Below, piece after piece: positions 1 through 8,153 of a stretch of 30,636 nucleotides of DNA. The stretch is from Bacteroidales bacterium. GTDB lineage: Bacteria > Bacteroidota > Bacteroidia > Bacteroidales > UBA4181. Each line of letters starts with the position of its first letter. Position 1 is the stretch's first letter. Both the position numbers and the translations under genes were made by a program. The notes below the pieces were generated by a model, which was not told the origin of the DNA, did not search any database, and saw only the letters and a list, made by a program, of their open reading frames with translations. Location: the NCBI GenBank assembly GCA_031259205.1, contig JAIRLS010000182.1, forward strand, positions 1 to 30,636, written 5' to 3'.

Positions 1-139
1 GCTTCGTGAACCGGATTACGTGTTTGTCGATAACAGTTTTTGCCTGTCGAGCGATTAAATCGTCTTTCGCCGGAACCGTACATGCCGCTATTGAAGCGGA
101 AAAAACAAGGATAAAAATCTTTTTCATATTCATATTCAT
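1..139 (-). CDS. Probable lipoprotein, N-terminal part only (cut by window edge)
   Basis: Reading leftward from 139 gives an open frame that runs off the window. It starts MNMNMKKIFILVFSASIAAC: a basic start, a hydrophobic stretch, then Ile-Ala-Ala-Cys, which fits a lipoprotein signal peptide (lipobox with Cys at about residue 20). About 26 residues of mature protein follow and I do not recognise them. Three in-frame ATGs (139, 133, 127) compete; 127 gives the most typical signal peptide. A consensus Bacteroidetes promoter lies about 80 bp upstream (218-248) with no other gene between. The product is probably exported and lipid-anchored; the function is unknown because the rest lies outside the window. 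Confidence 0.55.
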   Translation of the reverse strand, partial: MNMNMKKIFILVFSASIAACTVPAKDDLIARQAKTVIDKHVIRFTK

Positions 140-217
140 TAAAAATGTGTTTTTTTCGATTCGAAAAGTAAAGACTGTGTCATGGATTTGCTATTATCAT
201 GACTTTGTAATTTTTTG

Positions 218-248
218 CAAAATTACATGAAAAACTTGTGTTTTCCAA
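218..248 (-). promoter_or_regulatory. Bacteroidetes-type promoter of the left-edge gene
   Basis: On the minus strand, TAATTTTG (218-225) matches the -7 consensus TAnnTTTG, and TTG (246-248) lies 20 bp upstream as the -33 element. The bases around it are almost the same as in the pyrB promoter at 14399-14431. Initiation is expected near 210, leaving a 5' leader of roughly 70-80 nt. Confidence 0.6.
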
Positions 249-337
249 GCGCAAAAATGAAAAAAGTTTTTACAAAGGAACGATAGCGTATTTGCGTGTA
301 TATTGGACGAACAGGGCAAAAAGGCGTTCTAAGTTTG

Positions 338-772
338 TTATCTTTTTTTTCTGAAAAAGATGCGCAACAGTTGCGCACATTCGGATTCGAGGATGCCGCA
401 AGCGACGACGGTGGACGGATGCAAAACCGGCGTTCTGCAGCATGAAAAACCGTGTTTGGGATCGGAAGCGCCATAAACCAGCCGTCCCGTTTGCGCCCAG
501 TAAAGCGCACCGGCGCACATCATGCAAGGTTCAAGCGTTACATAAAGGGTACATTCTTTAAGGTATTTGCCACCCAAAAAAGACGATGCGGCAGTGATCG
601 CCTGCATTTCGGCGTGAGCCGTTGCGTCTGTCAGCGTTTCGGAAAGATTGTGAGCACGTGCAATGATGCGTTCATTGGCCACAACAACAACTCCCACAGG
701 CACTTCATCCCTGTCAAAGGCTTTCTGAGCCTCTTTCAGGGCTTCGCGCATCCAGCGTTCGTCTGTTTCCAT
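338..772 (-). CDS. tadA: tRNA-specific adenosine deaminase TadA
   Basis: TadA deaminates adenosine 34 to inosine in the tRNA-Arg(ACG) anticodon, in the cytoplasm as a homodimer. The 144-aa product has the full cytidine/deoxycytidylate deaminase signature: His53-Ala54-Glu55 (zinc ligand and proton shuttle) and Pro82-Cys83-Met-Met-Cys86 (the other two zinc ligands). Length is near that of the family. The frame is open further upstream, but I chose ATG 772: it precedes the conserved first helix (DERWMREALKEAQ) and lies 7 bp after the stop of the upstream FKBP gene, whereas longer starts would overlap that gene. It is the last gene of the eda-to-tadA run. No clear terminator follows. Confidence 0.93.
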   Translation of the reverse strand: METDERWMREALKEAQKAFDRDEVPVGVVVVANERIIARAHNLSETLTDATAHAEMQAITAASSFLGGKYLKECTLYVTLEPCMMCAGALYWAQTGRLVYGASDPKHGFSCCRTPVLHPSTVVACGILESECAQLLRIFFRKKR

Positions 773-779
773 GCGGATG

Positions 780-1316
780 TCATGAACAACTGCTGTGACA
801 GGAATCGCAATCGCCCGAAGAACAACATGCGCCGGCTGCGCTGCCCCGGGCAAGCTCATCGGCGGTGGCCTCGCGGATATCCGTCACTACGCCGGAAAAA
901 TACAGATCGTCGCCCGCCAGCGGATGGTTGAAATCCATCATTATCGTATCTTGCTTTATTTCGGCAACAATACCGTTGAGATGGTTGCCCTGCGAATCGA
1001 CCATAGGTATGGCATTCCCTTCTACCAGCAGATCGCTGTCTATTTCTCCGTCAATGAGAAAGTTTGAAACGGGAAGTTCCACCAAAGCGTCTTCTTTGGC
1101 AGGCCCGTATGCCTGGTCGCATTTCAGTAAAAAAGCAAATTCATCACCTTTTTTCAGGCTTTTGATATTTTGCTCGAAGGCAGGCAGTAACGCGCCGGCG
1201 CCGTACAGGAATACCAGCGGATGCAAAGAATTTTTTACTTCAATGATTTCGCCTCCCTCTCCGTCAAGACGGAGTTCATAAGCGATAGAAACTACTTTAT
1301 TATCGGATATTTGCAT
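780..1316 (-). CDS. slyD: SlyD-like FKBP-type peptidyl-prolyl cis-trans isomerase
   Basis: Predicted prolyl isomerase and chaperone of 178 aa. The order fits SlyD: N-terminal FKBP strand, a segment with GAGALLPAFEQ and KKGDEF, then AYG, an inserted flap domain (about residues 75-130), and a closing FKBP strand ending near FSGVVTDIREAT. The tail is Cys/His-rich (Cys164, Cys165, Cys170, Cys173, His174, Cys177), like the metal-binding tails of SlyD proteins that deliver nickel in other bacteria. Metal binding is inferred from this pattern only; no hydrogenase or urease genes are nearby. The gene starts 2 nt after the cvpA stop and ends 7 bp before the tadA start, so the three are very likely co-transcribed and translationally close. 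Confidence 0.88.
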   Translation of the reverse strand: MQISDNKVVSIAYELRLDGEGGEIIEVKNSLHPLVFLYGAGALLPAFEQNIKSLKKGDEFAFLLKCDQAYGPAKEDALVELPVSNFLIDGEIDSDLLVEGNAIPMVDSQGNHLNGIVAEIKQDTIMMDFNHPLAGDDLYFSGVVTDIREATADELARGSAAGACCSSGDCDSCHSSCS

Positions 1317-1318
1317 TG

Positions 1319-1831
1319 TTATAATAATGATTTTGCGTCTTTATGTCGAGGCAAGTAAAAAGATTTTTCAGGAAAAATCATCACGGCCACTTTTCCGACC
1401 GGTTCGTACAGCTTTGATTTTTCGCGTATCTCAACAGGAAGAAACGGGTAATAATGATTGAAACGATTGACAAACACAATGATGACGCTTAAGACAAGCA
1501 CATTGACGAAAATGCCGAAAAAAGCGCCCAACAACCGGTTGAGCAGTCCGAGAGCTATTGCGTTGATAAATAAGGTCGCCAATTTACCGGACAAAACAAT
1601 CAGTATGATGATAGAAACAAAAACGATGATAAACGATACTGTTGAGCAGGCCATTCCGCTCACATGCCGGGAAAGATACGGTTCGACCATTCCGGAAAGC
1701 GTGAAACCGCCCCAAAGTCCCAATCCTACGGCAATGATGGAGCAACTCTGCCTGATGAATCCTCTCCGGAAGCCTTTGTAGGCGCCCCATGCAAGGCATA
1801 CGAAGATAAAACCGTCAATAAAATGATGCAT
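1319..1831 (-). CDS. cvpA: CvpA family inner-membrane protein
   Basis: A 170-aa hydrophobic protein with about four membrane segments (roughly residues 5-20, 28-50, 62-82 and 100-122). The glycine-rich N-terminal pattern (FIFVCLAWGAYKGFRRGFIRQ) is typical of the CvpA/colicin V production family (Pfam CvpA). Family members are linked to envelope homeostasis; the biochemical role is not settled. The final 45 residues are hydrophilic. It begins 8 bp after the transporter stop and ends 2 nt before the FKBP start, so it sits tightly within the operon. The product name rests on the N-terminal motif and topology. Confidence 0.82.
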   Translation of the reverse strand: MHHFIDGFIFVCLAWGAYKGFRRGFIRQSCSIIAVGLGLWGGFTLSGMVEPYLSRHVSGMACSTVSFIIVFVSIIILIVLSGKLATLFINAIALGLLNRLLGAFFGIFVNVLVLSVIIVFVNRFNHYYPFLPVEIREKSKLYEPVGKVAVMIFPEKSFYLPRHKDAKSLL

Positions 1832-1839
1832 AAAGTTGC

Positions 1840-3369
1840 TTATGCGATAATCAGTTTATATTTGGGAACCAGCGATTTCATCACTATCCAGCCTATCAGG
1901 TAGGCAAAGGCGCAAATGCAAAAAATGATGAAATATCCCGCGGGTTTTCCGTCAAATCCTAAAAAGTGCATGGGGTCGCGCAGATAACCGGCGCCTTGTT
2001 CCAGCAGTTCTTTTGTCATTTCAATTTCTTTTCCTTCGACCAAAGTAGACCCGGAGGCATATTTGAACAGTTTACCGGCGGATTTTTGCAGTATCAGCGA
2101 TCCCAGACCGCCTGCCATACCACCGATGCCGGTGATGGATGCGATAGCCGTTTGGGGGAACATGTCGCCGACCGTCGAAAAGATATTTGCCGACCACGAC
2201 TGGTGAGCAGCGCATCCCAATGATATCAGGATGATGGGTATCCACGCGGCATTTCTGCCAAGCGAATCGGCAAAACAGGATCCGAGCGGTTGGACAAGCA
2301 GCACGCAGAGCGGGAAGAAGGCAAATATCAGCATCGCTCTCATGCGGGCGGCATAGGGATTGACGCCTGTCCTGTTGATAAAGAGGGTAGGAAGTTTGCC
2401 GCCATAGATGGACAGCACTGTGGTGATGGCATAGAGCGTGAAGATAAGCCATTGCCCCAGCCCTTCGGTGGTTTTGATCTGAAACTGAGAGTTCAGGTAC
2501 GACGGAACCCAAAAAAGGAAAAACCACCATACGCCGTCGGTCATGAATTTTCCGAAAGCAAACGCCCATGTCTGTCGAAAAGTAAAACATTTTGCAAACG
2601 GAATCTTTTTTTCCGTCTTTTCGTTTTCCGGTGTGACTTCCGTCAGTTTGTCCTGTTCGATATATTCGGCTTCGGCTTCATTGACAAATCGGCTCTTTCG
2701 TGGCGCGTTGTACAAAAATACCCAGAAAGCCATCCACACAAAACCTAACGCCCCGATGATCACAAAGGCCCATTCCCATCCGTAAGATTTTGCCAGATTA
2801 GGGATGGTCAGAGGCGCCGCCAAAGCCCCTACCGACGCGCCTGCGTTGAATATTGAGGTAGCAAAAGCGCGGTCTTTCTTGGGAAAATATTCGGCGGTTA
2901 CCCTGATGGCGGCAGGGAAGTTGCCCGCTTCGCCCAATGCCAGCACACATCGTGCGGCAAGAAAGCAATACATACTCACTGTGGCAACCACTACTGCTAC
3001 ATCACCCACTGCACCCGCCAATTCCGCCGCACTGTGAAGCCCTACCAACGATTCGGTAGCAATACCGCAGAAAGCATGCATACATGCGCCTACCGACCAC
3101 ACGCCGATCGCCCACAAAAAGCCTTTCTTCGACCCCATCCAATCGATAAAACGCCCTGCAAAAAGCATACAAATGGCGTAAAACAAGGAAAATATACCTG
3201 TAATATTCCCGTAAATCTCGTCATTCCAGTGAAATTCGGGTTTGATAAATTCGTCCCATGTCAACGACAAAACTTGCCGGTCGAGGTAGTTGACGGTAGT
3301 CGCCACAAACAGCAAGGCGCAAATAACCCATCTGTAATTCGTCATTTTTTCACTCTTATTTCCACTCAT
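1840..3369 (-). CDS. exuT: MFS transporter, hexuronate (ExuT-like) anion:cation symporter
   Basis: A 509-aa major facilitator protein with about 12 membrane segments. It begins YRWVICALLFVATTVNYLDRQ, the usual opening of the anion:cation symporter (ACS) subfamily, and has ALGEAGNFPAAIRVTAEYFP in the TM4-TM5 region, also characteristic. The first gene of the operon encodes KDPG aldolase, the last step of hexuronate catabolism, so glucuronate or galacturonate is the likely substrate; this is inferred from family and context. Compared with enterobacterial ExuT there is an extra hydrophobic Ala/Val-rich stretch at about residues 105-135. ATG 3369 is used; ATG at codon 9 is an alternative. The gap to eda is about 22 bp. 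Confidence 0.82.
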   Translation of the reverse strand: MSGNKSEKMTNYRWVICALLFVATTVNYLDRQVLSLTWDEFIKPEFHWNDEIYGNITGIFSLFYAICMLFAGRFIDWMGSKKGFLWAIGVWSVGACMHAFCGIATESLVGLHSAAELAGAVGDVAVVVATVSMYCFLAARCVLALGEAGNFPAAIRVTAEYFPKKDRAFATSIFNAGASVGALAAPLTIPNLAKSYGWEWAFVIIGALGFVWMAFWVFLYNAPRKSRFVNEAEAEYIEQDKLTEVTPENEKTEKKIPFAKCFTFRQTWAFAFGKFMTDGVWWFFLFWVPSYLNSQFQIKTTEGLGQWLIFTLYAITTVLSIYGGKLPTLFINRTGVNPYAARMRAMLIFAFFPLCVLLVQPLGSCFADSLGRNAAWIPIILISLGCAAHQSWSANIFSTVGDMFPQTAIASITGIGGMAGGLGSLILQKSAGKLFKYASGSTLVEGKEIEMTKELLEQGAGYLRDPMHFLGFDGKPAGYFIIFCICAFAYLIGWIVMKSLVPKYKLIIA

Positions 3370-3391
3370 GTTTAATGTTCATTATTGATGA

Positions 3392-4063
3392 TTATTTTCT
3401 CACTTTTTTCAAAATATCAAGACTGTCCTTCACTTTCCGGCCAATGACGTCCCATTTTTCGTCGGCAATCAAGTTTTTCGGAAACAGGTTTGATCCCATT
3501 CCCACACAGGTTACTCCCGCATCAAACCATGCTTTCAGGTTTTCTTCCGTGGATTCCACTCCGCCTGTCGGCATGATGCTTGTCCATGGGCAGGGGCCTT
3601 TTATCGCAGCCACAAATTTGGGACCTCCCACCGACGATCCCGGAAAAATTTTCACTATTTCCGCTCCCAGTTCTTCCGCCCGCGAAATCTCGTTCAGCGA
3701 TCCGCATCCGGGACTCCATGCGATCTTGCGGCGATTACATACTATTGCAATGTCCTCTTTCAACACCGGCGATACAATGAAATTCGCTCCCAACTGTATG
3801 TACAGCGACGCCGTGCCGCCATCCACCACCGATCCCACGCCGAGAATCATTTCGGGAAACTCACGTACCGCCTGTCTTGCAATATCGGCAAATACCTCAT
3901 GCGCAAAATCCCCACGGTTGGTAAACTCAAACACCCGCATCCCCTCATCGTAACAGATTTTTACTATTTTCCCGACTACCGCGGCATCCGGATGATAAAA
4001 AACCGGAACAATACCCGATTCCTCCATTTTTATTGCAACCTCAATGCGTGTAAATCTTGCCAT
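3392..4063 (-). CDS. eda: KDPG/KHG aldolase (2-dehydro-3-deoxy-phosphogluconate aldolase)
   Basis: Cleaves 2-keto-3-deoxy-6-phosphogluconate to pyruvate and glyceraldehyde-3-phosphate, the final step of the hexuronate and Entner-Doudoroff routes. The 223-aa protein is a class I TIM-barrel aldolase: Glu46 in VFEFTNRG (general acid/base), Ser-Pro-Gly in AWSPGC, Lys138 in IVKIFPG (Schiff-base lysine), and the phosphate-binding MPTGG. It is about 10 residues longer than the E. coli enzyme, at the N-terminus. It is first in the minus-strand operon and is followed at once by a hexuronate-type transporter. No other uronate genes (uxaC, uxuA, kdgK) are in the window. Confidence 0.92.
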   Translation of the reverse strand: MARFTRIEVAIKMEESGIVPVFYHPDAAVVGKIVKICYDEGMRVFEFTNRGDFAHEVFADIARQAVREFPEMILGVGSVVDGGTASLYIQLGANFIVSPVLKEDIAIVCNRRKIAWSPGCGSLNEISRAEELGAEIVKIFPGSSVGGPKFVAAIKGPCPWTSIMPTGGVESTEENLKAWFDAGVTCVGMGSNLFPKNLIADEKWDVIGRKVKDSLDILKKVRK

Positions 4064-4118
4064 ATCAAATGATAATAATATTTACGAAATACTCGCGACA
4101 AAACGAATTTTCAGGCTG

Positions 4119-4126
4119 CAAATGTA
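4119..4126 (-). promoter_or_regulatory. -7 promoter element of the eda operon
   Basis: TACATTTG on the minus strand matches TAnnTTTG exactly, 55 bp upstream of the eda ATG. The -33 region is only T-rich (no TTG at 19-21 bp), so strength may depend on an activator. Confidence 0.5.
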
Positions 4127-4384
4127 ATTATTTTATTGAAATATAAAAACCGTTTTTTTGATGGCTAAATCTTTTTTTTGAGACACTATGAAAAAAATCA
4201 GTCGGTTCCAGGGTTTTACACAACACGTATCTCCCACCCCGTTATCCCATTGTGCATCCGTCTTCCTACGAACAGGCTGCCGATAAAATTCCGACAGCAT
4301 CTTTTTTTATTCTTCCGGTAAGGTTATGATCGACAAATCCGGAAGCATTTCAAACTTTCGCAACTCCGGCTTGTCGCAGCCGTT

Positions 4385-4413
4385 ATTGTGAGGAGCACAA
4401 TGACGAAGCAATC
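4385..4413. repeat. Small palindromic dispersed-repeat motif
   Basis: A stem ATTGTG / CACAAT with a 5-base AGGAG loop (4385-4401), then TGACGAAGCAATCC. Its form is that of the common GACGAAGCAATC-type intergenic repeats. Only one copy is in this window, so repeat status rests on recognition of the motif. Confidence 0.4.
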
Positions 4414-4424
4414 CGGATTTTGCC

Positions 4425-4490
4425 GTCTTTTAATCTCACTCTTACTCACTTAAAGCATCATCCATGATATCTTATTTGTTTCGTATCCTA
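4425..4490. repeat. Dispersed intergenic repeat, copy 1
   Basis: Aligns with 16294-16364 over about 66 bp at roughly 75-80% identity by eye. Both contain ATCTCACT, then ACTC(A/G)CTTAAAGCA, then TTTCG(T/C)ATCC. Both copies lie between genes and in the same orientation. The function is unknown. Confidence 0.5.
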
Positions 4491-4531
4491 AAAAAAAATC
4501 ATACTTGTGACGAACCAATAAAAATATATTA

Positions 4532-4539
4532 TATCTTTG
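4532..4539 (+). promoter_or_regulatory. -7 promoter element before the pseudogene and pgi
   Basis: TATCTTTG matches TAnnTTTG; the expected start site is near 4546, just before ATG 4558. The nearest TTG (4505-4507) is 24 bp upstream, a little too far. The same octamer is used before the DUF47-pit operon (17393-17400). With no good promoter between 4975 and 5113, this one may also serve pgi-glnS through a leader containing the relic. Confidence 0.5.
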
Positions 4540-4557
4540 TCGCCAAACATATACAAT

Positions 4558-4975
4558 ATGCCTTTTGATGCAGCCGACATATTTGACCGTCTGCGCCTGT
4601 CCCCTCCGCAACGGAAAACAGGCGCAAGCGCACGCAGTACCGGAAGATACTCCGCTCCACTGTTAATCGCACGGGAACGGGAGGGCTTCCCATGCTTCCC
4701 GCCACATACTTGCTTTCTCCGCACGACGCGGAAAACTTTTGGGACGCGCCAAGCCCAAAGGCGTACACGGAACGGATTGGCGTTGGAAGATGGCCGAAAC
4801 GCCGTCCGCCGAGTGGTCGGAACTTGCCCGCAACGAGTTGGCCGCCCGTTAGCCCCCGCTCATCTTCTCCAACGGACACGACCGCAGCAAATGGATATAC
4901 CTCGCCGCACGGTGGATAAACACACGCGGCGTCAAAGGACAGTGGACGAAAATCACGGGCGCCGTCATACCCTGA
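4558..4975 (+). pseudogene. Decayed relic of a ~200-aa hypothetical protein family
   Basis: No single frame is intact, but the frame ending at TGA 4973-4975 reads like the C-terminal half of a protein: GRAKPKGVHGTDWRWKMA from about 4742, a TAG at 4850-4852, then FSNGHDRSKWIYLAARW, INTRGVKGQWTKI and GAVIP-stop. From memory this matches a family of roughly 200-aa uncharacterised proteins in gut Bacteroidales and treponemes, whose last domain reads RGKxVYxAxRWxNxRGxKGPWSEI...AIIP. An ATG at 4558 follows a good -7 element, but its frame soon departs from the family pattern, so at least one frameshift and one nonsense mutation are present. The overlapping 181-aa plus ORF and 192-aa minus ORF look like by-products. 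The segment is more GC-rich than the adjacent spacer. Function unknown. Confidence 0.65.
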
Positions 4976-5112
4976 AAACCGCACCGGCCTGTCGCGTCGC
5001 AAGACTCGTGCATGACAGCGTTGCAGTTGCAAGAAGCACAAAGGCGGAAATAACAAGAACGACGTCGGCGCCGTTCTTGTAAACAATACTAATTTACAAA
5101 AATTCATTCAAA

Positions 5113-6447
5113 ATGAAGATTAATATTCAAAAAGTTACCGGTTTCGTACCGGAAGAAGCCATTTATGCCCACAAAGCCGAGGCGTTGGGCTATGTTAAGG
5201 CCTTGCACGAAAAAACAGGAAAAGGCAGCGATTTTTTAGGATGGGTGCAGTTACCCTCGTCTGTGAGCGAGAACGAGTTGACCGCCATTGAAGACATTGC
5301 CGCGTTCTACCGGCAGAACAGCGTAGAATTAGTGGTTGTGACAGGCATCGGAGGGTCGTACCTCGGCGCAAAAGCCACGCTGGAAGCCCTGTCGGACAAC
5401 TTCTGGCAGATGAAAAGCAGCGAACGCCCCAAAATAATTTTTGCCGGACAAAACATCAGCGAGGATTACCTCTATGAACTGCTGGATTTGCTGGACACGC
5501 ACCATTACGGCATTGTGGTTATCTCCAAATCGGGAACCACTACCGAACCCGCCGTGGCCTTCCGTTTGCTGAAAGCGCATCTGGAAAAGAAAATCGGCAA
5601 GGCGAAAGCCAAAGATTACATCGTTGCCGTTACCGACGCAAAACGCGGAGCCTTGCGCACGCTGGCCGTGCAGGAAGGGTACCGCACATTCGTCATCCCC
5701 GACGACGTCGGCGGGCGCTATTCGGTGCTGACGCCCGTAGGACTGCTGCCCATCTCCATTGCCGGATTCGATATCCGCCAACTGATAAAGGGCGCCGCCG
5801 ATATGCAAAAAGCGACTTCCCCCGGAGTCGCCTTTGACGACAACCCCGCCGCCATTTACGCCGCCACCCGCTTTGAACTCTACATGGCAGGAAAGACAAC
5901 CGAAATACTGGCAAGCTATCACCCTAAACTGCTGTATATCACAGAATGGTGGAAACAGTTGTACGGCGAAAGCGAAGGGAAAGAAAACCGGGGCATTTTT
6001 CCTGCCGGCGTTACGCTGACCGCCGATCTTCATTCAATGGGACAATACATCCAGGAAGGTCTGCGCAACCTCTTTGAAACGGTGATCTCGGTCGACAGAA
6101 CGGCGCACAAACTCCGTATCCCCGCCGACCCCGCCAACCTTGATACGCTAAATTTCCTTTCGGAAAAACGGATCGACGAAGTGAACAAAATGGCGGAACT
6201 CGGCACCATGCTGGCGCACGTAGACGGCGGCGTACCCAACATACGCATCGAAATACCGGCCATCAACGAGTACAACCTCGGCAGCCTTTTCTATTTCTTT
6301 GAAATAGCTTGCGGCATAAGTGGCTACCTGCTGGGAGTCAATCCGTTCGACCAACCCGGCGTAGAAGCATACAAAAAAAATATGTTTGCCTTGCTGGACA
6401 AACCCGGCTACGAAGAAGAAAGCAAAACGATAAAAGCAAAACTGTGA
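5113..6447 (+). CDS. pgi: Glucose-6-phosphate isomerase
   Basis: Interconverts glucose-6-phosphate and fructose-6-phosphate in the cytoplasm. The 444-aa protein is of the short bacterial type usual in Bacteroidetes and Firmicutes. Motifs: GIGGSYLGA (78-86), SKSGTTTEP (138-146, phosphate binding), [14 protein letters not shown] (197-210, a Pgi signature) and [11 protein letters not shown] with the catalytic Glu. ATG 5113 agrees with the family N-terminus. The stop overlaps the GTG start of glnS by 4 nt (GTGA), implying coupled translation. No strong promoter lies directly upstream; transcription may come from 4532-4539 through the pseudogene. Confidence 0.97.
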   Translation: MKINIQKVTGFVPEEAIYAHKAEALGYVKALHEKTGKGSDFLGWVQLPSSVSENELTAIEDIAAFYRQNSVELVVVTGIGGSYLGAKATLEALSDNFWQMKSSERPKIIFAGQNISEDYLYELLDLLDTHHYGIVVISKSGTTTEPAVAFRLLKAHLEKKIGKAKAKDYIVAVTDAKRGALRTLAVQEGYRTFVIPDDVGGRYSVLTPVGLLPISIAGFDIRQLIKGAADMQKATSPGVAFDDNPAAIYAATRFELYMAGKTTEILASYHPKLLYITEWWKQLYGESEGKENRGIFPAGVTLTADLHSMGQYIQEGLRNLFETVISVDRTAHKLRIPADPANLDTLNFLSEKRIDEVNKMAELGTMLAHVDGGVPNIRIEIPAINEYNLGSLFYFFEIACGISGYLLGVNPFDQPGVEAYKKNMFALLDKPGYEEESKTIKAKL

Positions 6448-8150
6448 CACCGCCCAAAGAATCATTAAACCATTTGCCTGCCGAAGAGCCTAAACAAGGG
6501 CTGAATTTCATTCACGCCATCATCGAAGAAGACCTCCGTAACGGGAAAAACGGAGGCCGCGTGCAAACCCGTTTTCCGCCCGAACCAAACGGATACCTGC
6601 ACATCGGCCATGCCAAGTCTATTTGCCTGAACTTCGGTACGGCGCTCAAATACAGCGGAAAATGCAACCTGCGTTTCGACGACACCAACCCCGTCAAGGA
6701 AGATACCGAATACGTGGACGCCATCAAGGAAGACATCCGATGGCTGGGATTCCGGTGGGACGCGGAATATTACGCTTCGGACTATTTCGAACAGTTGTAC
6801 CGGTGGGCGATAGAGTTGATCCGGAAAGGACTGGCCTACGTGTGCGACCTTTCGCAGGAAGAAGTGAGCCGCGACCGCGGTACGCCGCAAAAACCCGCTG
6901 TTCCCAGCCCTTACCGCCACCGCTCGGTAGCGGAAAATCTTGACCTGTTCGAACGGATGCGCAAAGGAGAATTTCGCGACGGCGAAAAAACCCTGCGAGC
7001 CAAAATCGATCTCGCATCGCCCAACATGCACATGCGGGATCCCGTGATGTACCGCATCCTGCACGCCGAACACCACCGCACGGGCAACAAGTGGTGCATC
7101 TACCCGATGTACGATTACGCTCACGGACAAAGCGACTCCATCGAAGGCGTCACCCATTCCGTCTGCACACTCGAATTTGAAGTACACCGACCGCTCTACG
7201 ACTGGTTCATCCGCGCCCTGGACATTCACGCGCCGCAACAGATAGAATTTGCAAGGCTCAACGTGGACTACACCGTGATGAGCAAGCGCAAACTGCTCGA
7301 ACTGGTAAAAAACCATTGCGTGTCCGGATGGGACGATCCGCGCATGCCTACTATTTGCGGATTGCGCCGCCGCGGATACACGCCGGAAGCCATCCGCAAC
7401 TTTGCCGAAAAAGTGGGCGTCGCCAAACGCGACAACGTGATCGAACTGTCGCTGCTGGAATTTTGCATCCGCGAAGACCTCAACAAACGCGCCGCCCGGG
7501 TGATGGGCGTACTCAACCCGCTGAAAGTGGTCGTTACTAACTTCCCCGAAAACACGACCGACCTGCTCGAAGCCGTCAACAACCCCGAAGACGAAACGAT
7601 GGGAACACGACAAATACCCTTCACACGAGAGATTTACATTGAACGCGAGGATTTCATGGAAAACCCGCCGAAAAAATATTTCCGCCTGTCGCCCGGCGCC
7701 GAAGTGCGTTTGCGCTACGCCTACCTGATTACCTGCAACGAGGCGATAAAAGACGCCAACGGCGAAGTGGTCGAACTGCGCTGCACCTGCGATCCGGCGT
7801 CGCGGGGGGGGCAGTCGCCCGACGGACGCAAGGTGAAAGGCACGATCCACTGGGTTTCCGCAGCACACGCCATTCCAGCAGAAACGCGCCTGTACGACCG
7901 CCTGTTCACCGTCGAAAATCCCGACGAAACACAGGAAGGAACGGATTACAAAACCCATCTCAACCCCGACTCGCTGAAAACCGTAACGGCGCTGGTAGAA
8001 CCTTGCCTGAAAAACGCTGAAAACGGCACGCATTATCAATTCGAACGATTGGGCTATTTCTGCGTCGATCCCGACACTACCGCCGGCCGGCCGGTATTCA
8101 ACCGCACGGTGACACTGAAAGATTCGTGGAACAGACAACAGAACGGATAA
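6444..8150 (+). CDS. glnS: Glutaminyl-tRNA synthetase
   Basis: Charges tRNA-Gln with glutamine. The 568-aa protein is collinear with E. coli Gln[33 protein letters not shown] (HIGH at 53-56), [32 protein letters not shown], the KMSKS-like VMSKRK (278-283), and the C-terminal anticodon-binding barrels ending KPVFNRT-like. The frame is open from 6309, inside pgi, but the residues before 6444 are not GlnRS-like and there is no in-frame ATG before the conserved region, so I chose GTG 6444, which overlaps the pgi stop as GTGA. A run of eight G near 7804-7811 does not break the frame. A 557-aa antisense frame across it is a by-product of codon bias. The next gene starts 3 nt after the stop. Confidence 0.96.
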   Translation: MTPPKESLNHLPAEEPKQGLNFIHAIIEEDLRNGKNGGRVQTRFPPEPNGYLHIGHAKSICLNFGTALKYSGKCNLRFDDTNPVKEDTEYVDAIKEDIRWLGFRWDAEYYASDYFEQLYRWAIELIRKGLAYVCDLSQEEVSRDRGTPQKPAVPSPYRHRSVAENLDLFERMRKGEFRDGEKTLRAKIDLASPNMHMRDPVMYRILHAEHHRTGNKWCIYPMYDYAHGQSDSIEGVTHSVCTLEFEVHRPLYDWFIRALDIHAPQQIEFARLNVDYTVMSKRKLLELVKNHCVSGWDDPRMPTICGLRRRGYTPEAIRNFAEKVGVAKRDNVIELSLLEFCIREDLNKRAARVMGVLNPLKVVVTNFPENTTDLLEAVNNPEDETMGTRQIPFTREIYIEREDFMENPPKKYFRLSPGAEVRLRYAYLITCNEAIKDANGEVVELRCTCDPASRGGQSPDGRKVKGTIHWVSAAHAIPAETRLYDRLFTVENPDETQEGTDYKTHLNPDSLKTVTALVEPCLKNAENGTHYQFERLGYFCVDPDTTAGRPVFNRTVTLKDSWNRQQNG

Positions 8151-8153
8151 TTA

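Larger units (their letters stand above)
4127..4531. other. Gene-free, repeat-bearing spacer between the eda operon and the pgi region
   Basis: No credible gene on either strand. 4139-4200 is A/T-tract rich. 4276-4308 can form an imperfect hairpin (GCTG..CAGC) followed by seven T on the plus strand, terminator-like but with no plus-strand gene before it. 4312-4345 has inverted CTTCCGG/CCGGAAG arms. 4385-4401 holds a perfect 6-bp stem (ATTGTG/CACAAT) followed by GACGAAGCAATCC, a pattern I know from dispersed palindromic repeats in many bacterial genomes. 4425-4490 is one copy of a repeat seen again at 16294-16364. Confidence 0.6.

Noticed and set aside
1674..1690. tRNA T-loop-like GGTTCGA
   Set aside because: It lies inside cvpA with no acceptor or anticodon stem around it; no tRNA gene was found in the window.
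4276..4308. Plus-strand terminator or small RNA 3' end
   Set aside because: The stem is imperfect and there is no plus-strand transcript source upstream, so it is only noted within the spacer description.
4529..5107. 192-aa minus and 181-aa plus ORFs before pgi
   Set aside because: Both are Arg/Pro/Ser-rich and motif-free; the only frame with protein-like, family-matching sequence is a third one, broken by TAG 4850-4852.
6465..8138. 557-aa open frame on the minus strand, antisense to glnS
   Set aside because: It lies wholly opposite a very well conserved GlnRS gene; its openness follows from the GC-rich codon use of glnS and the product shows no known motif.
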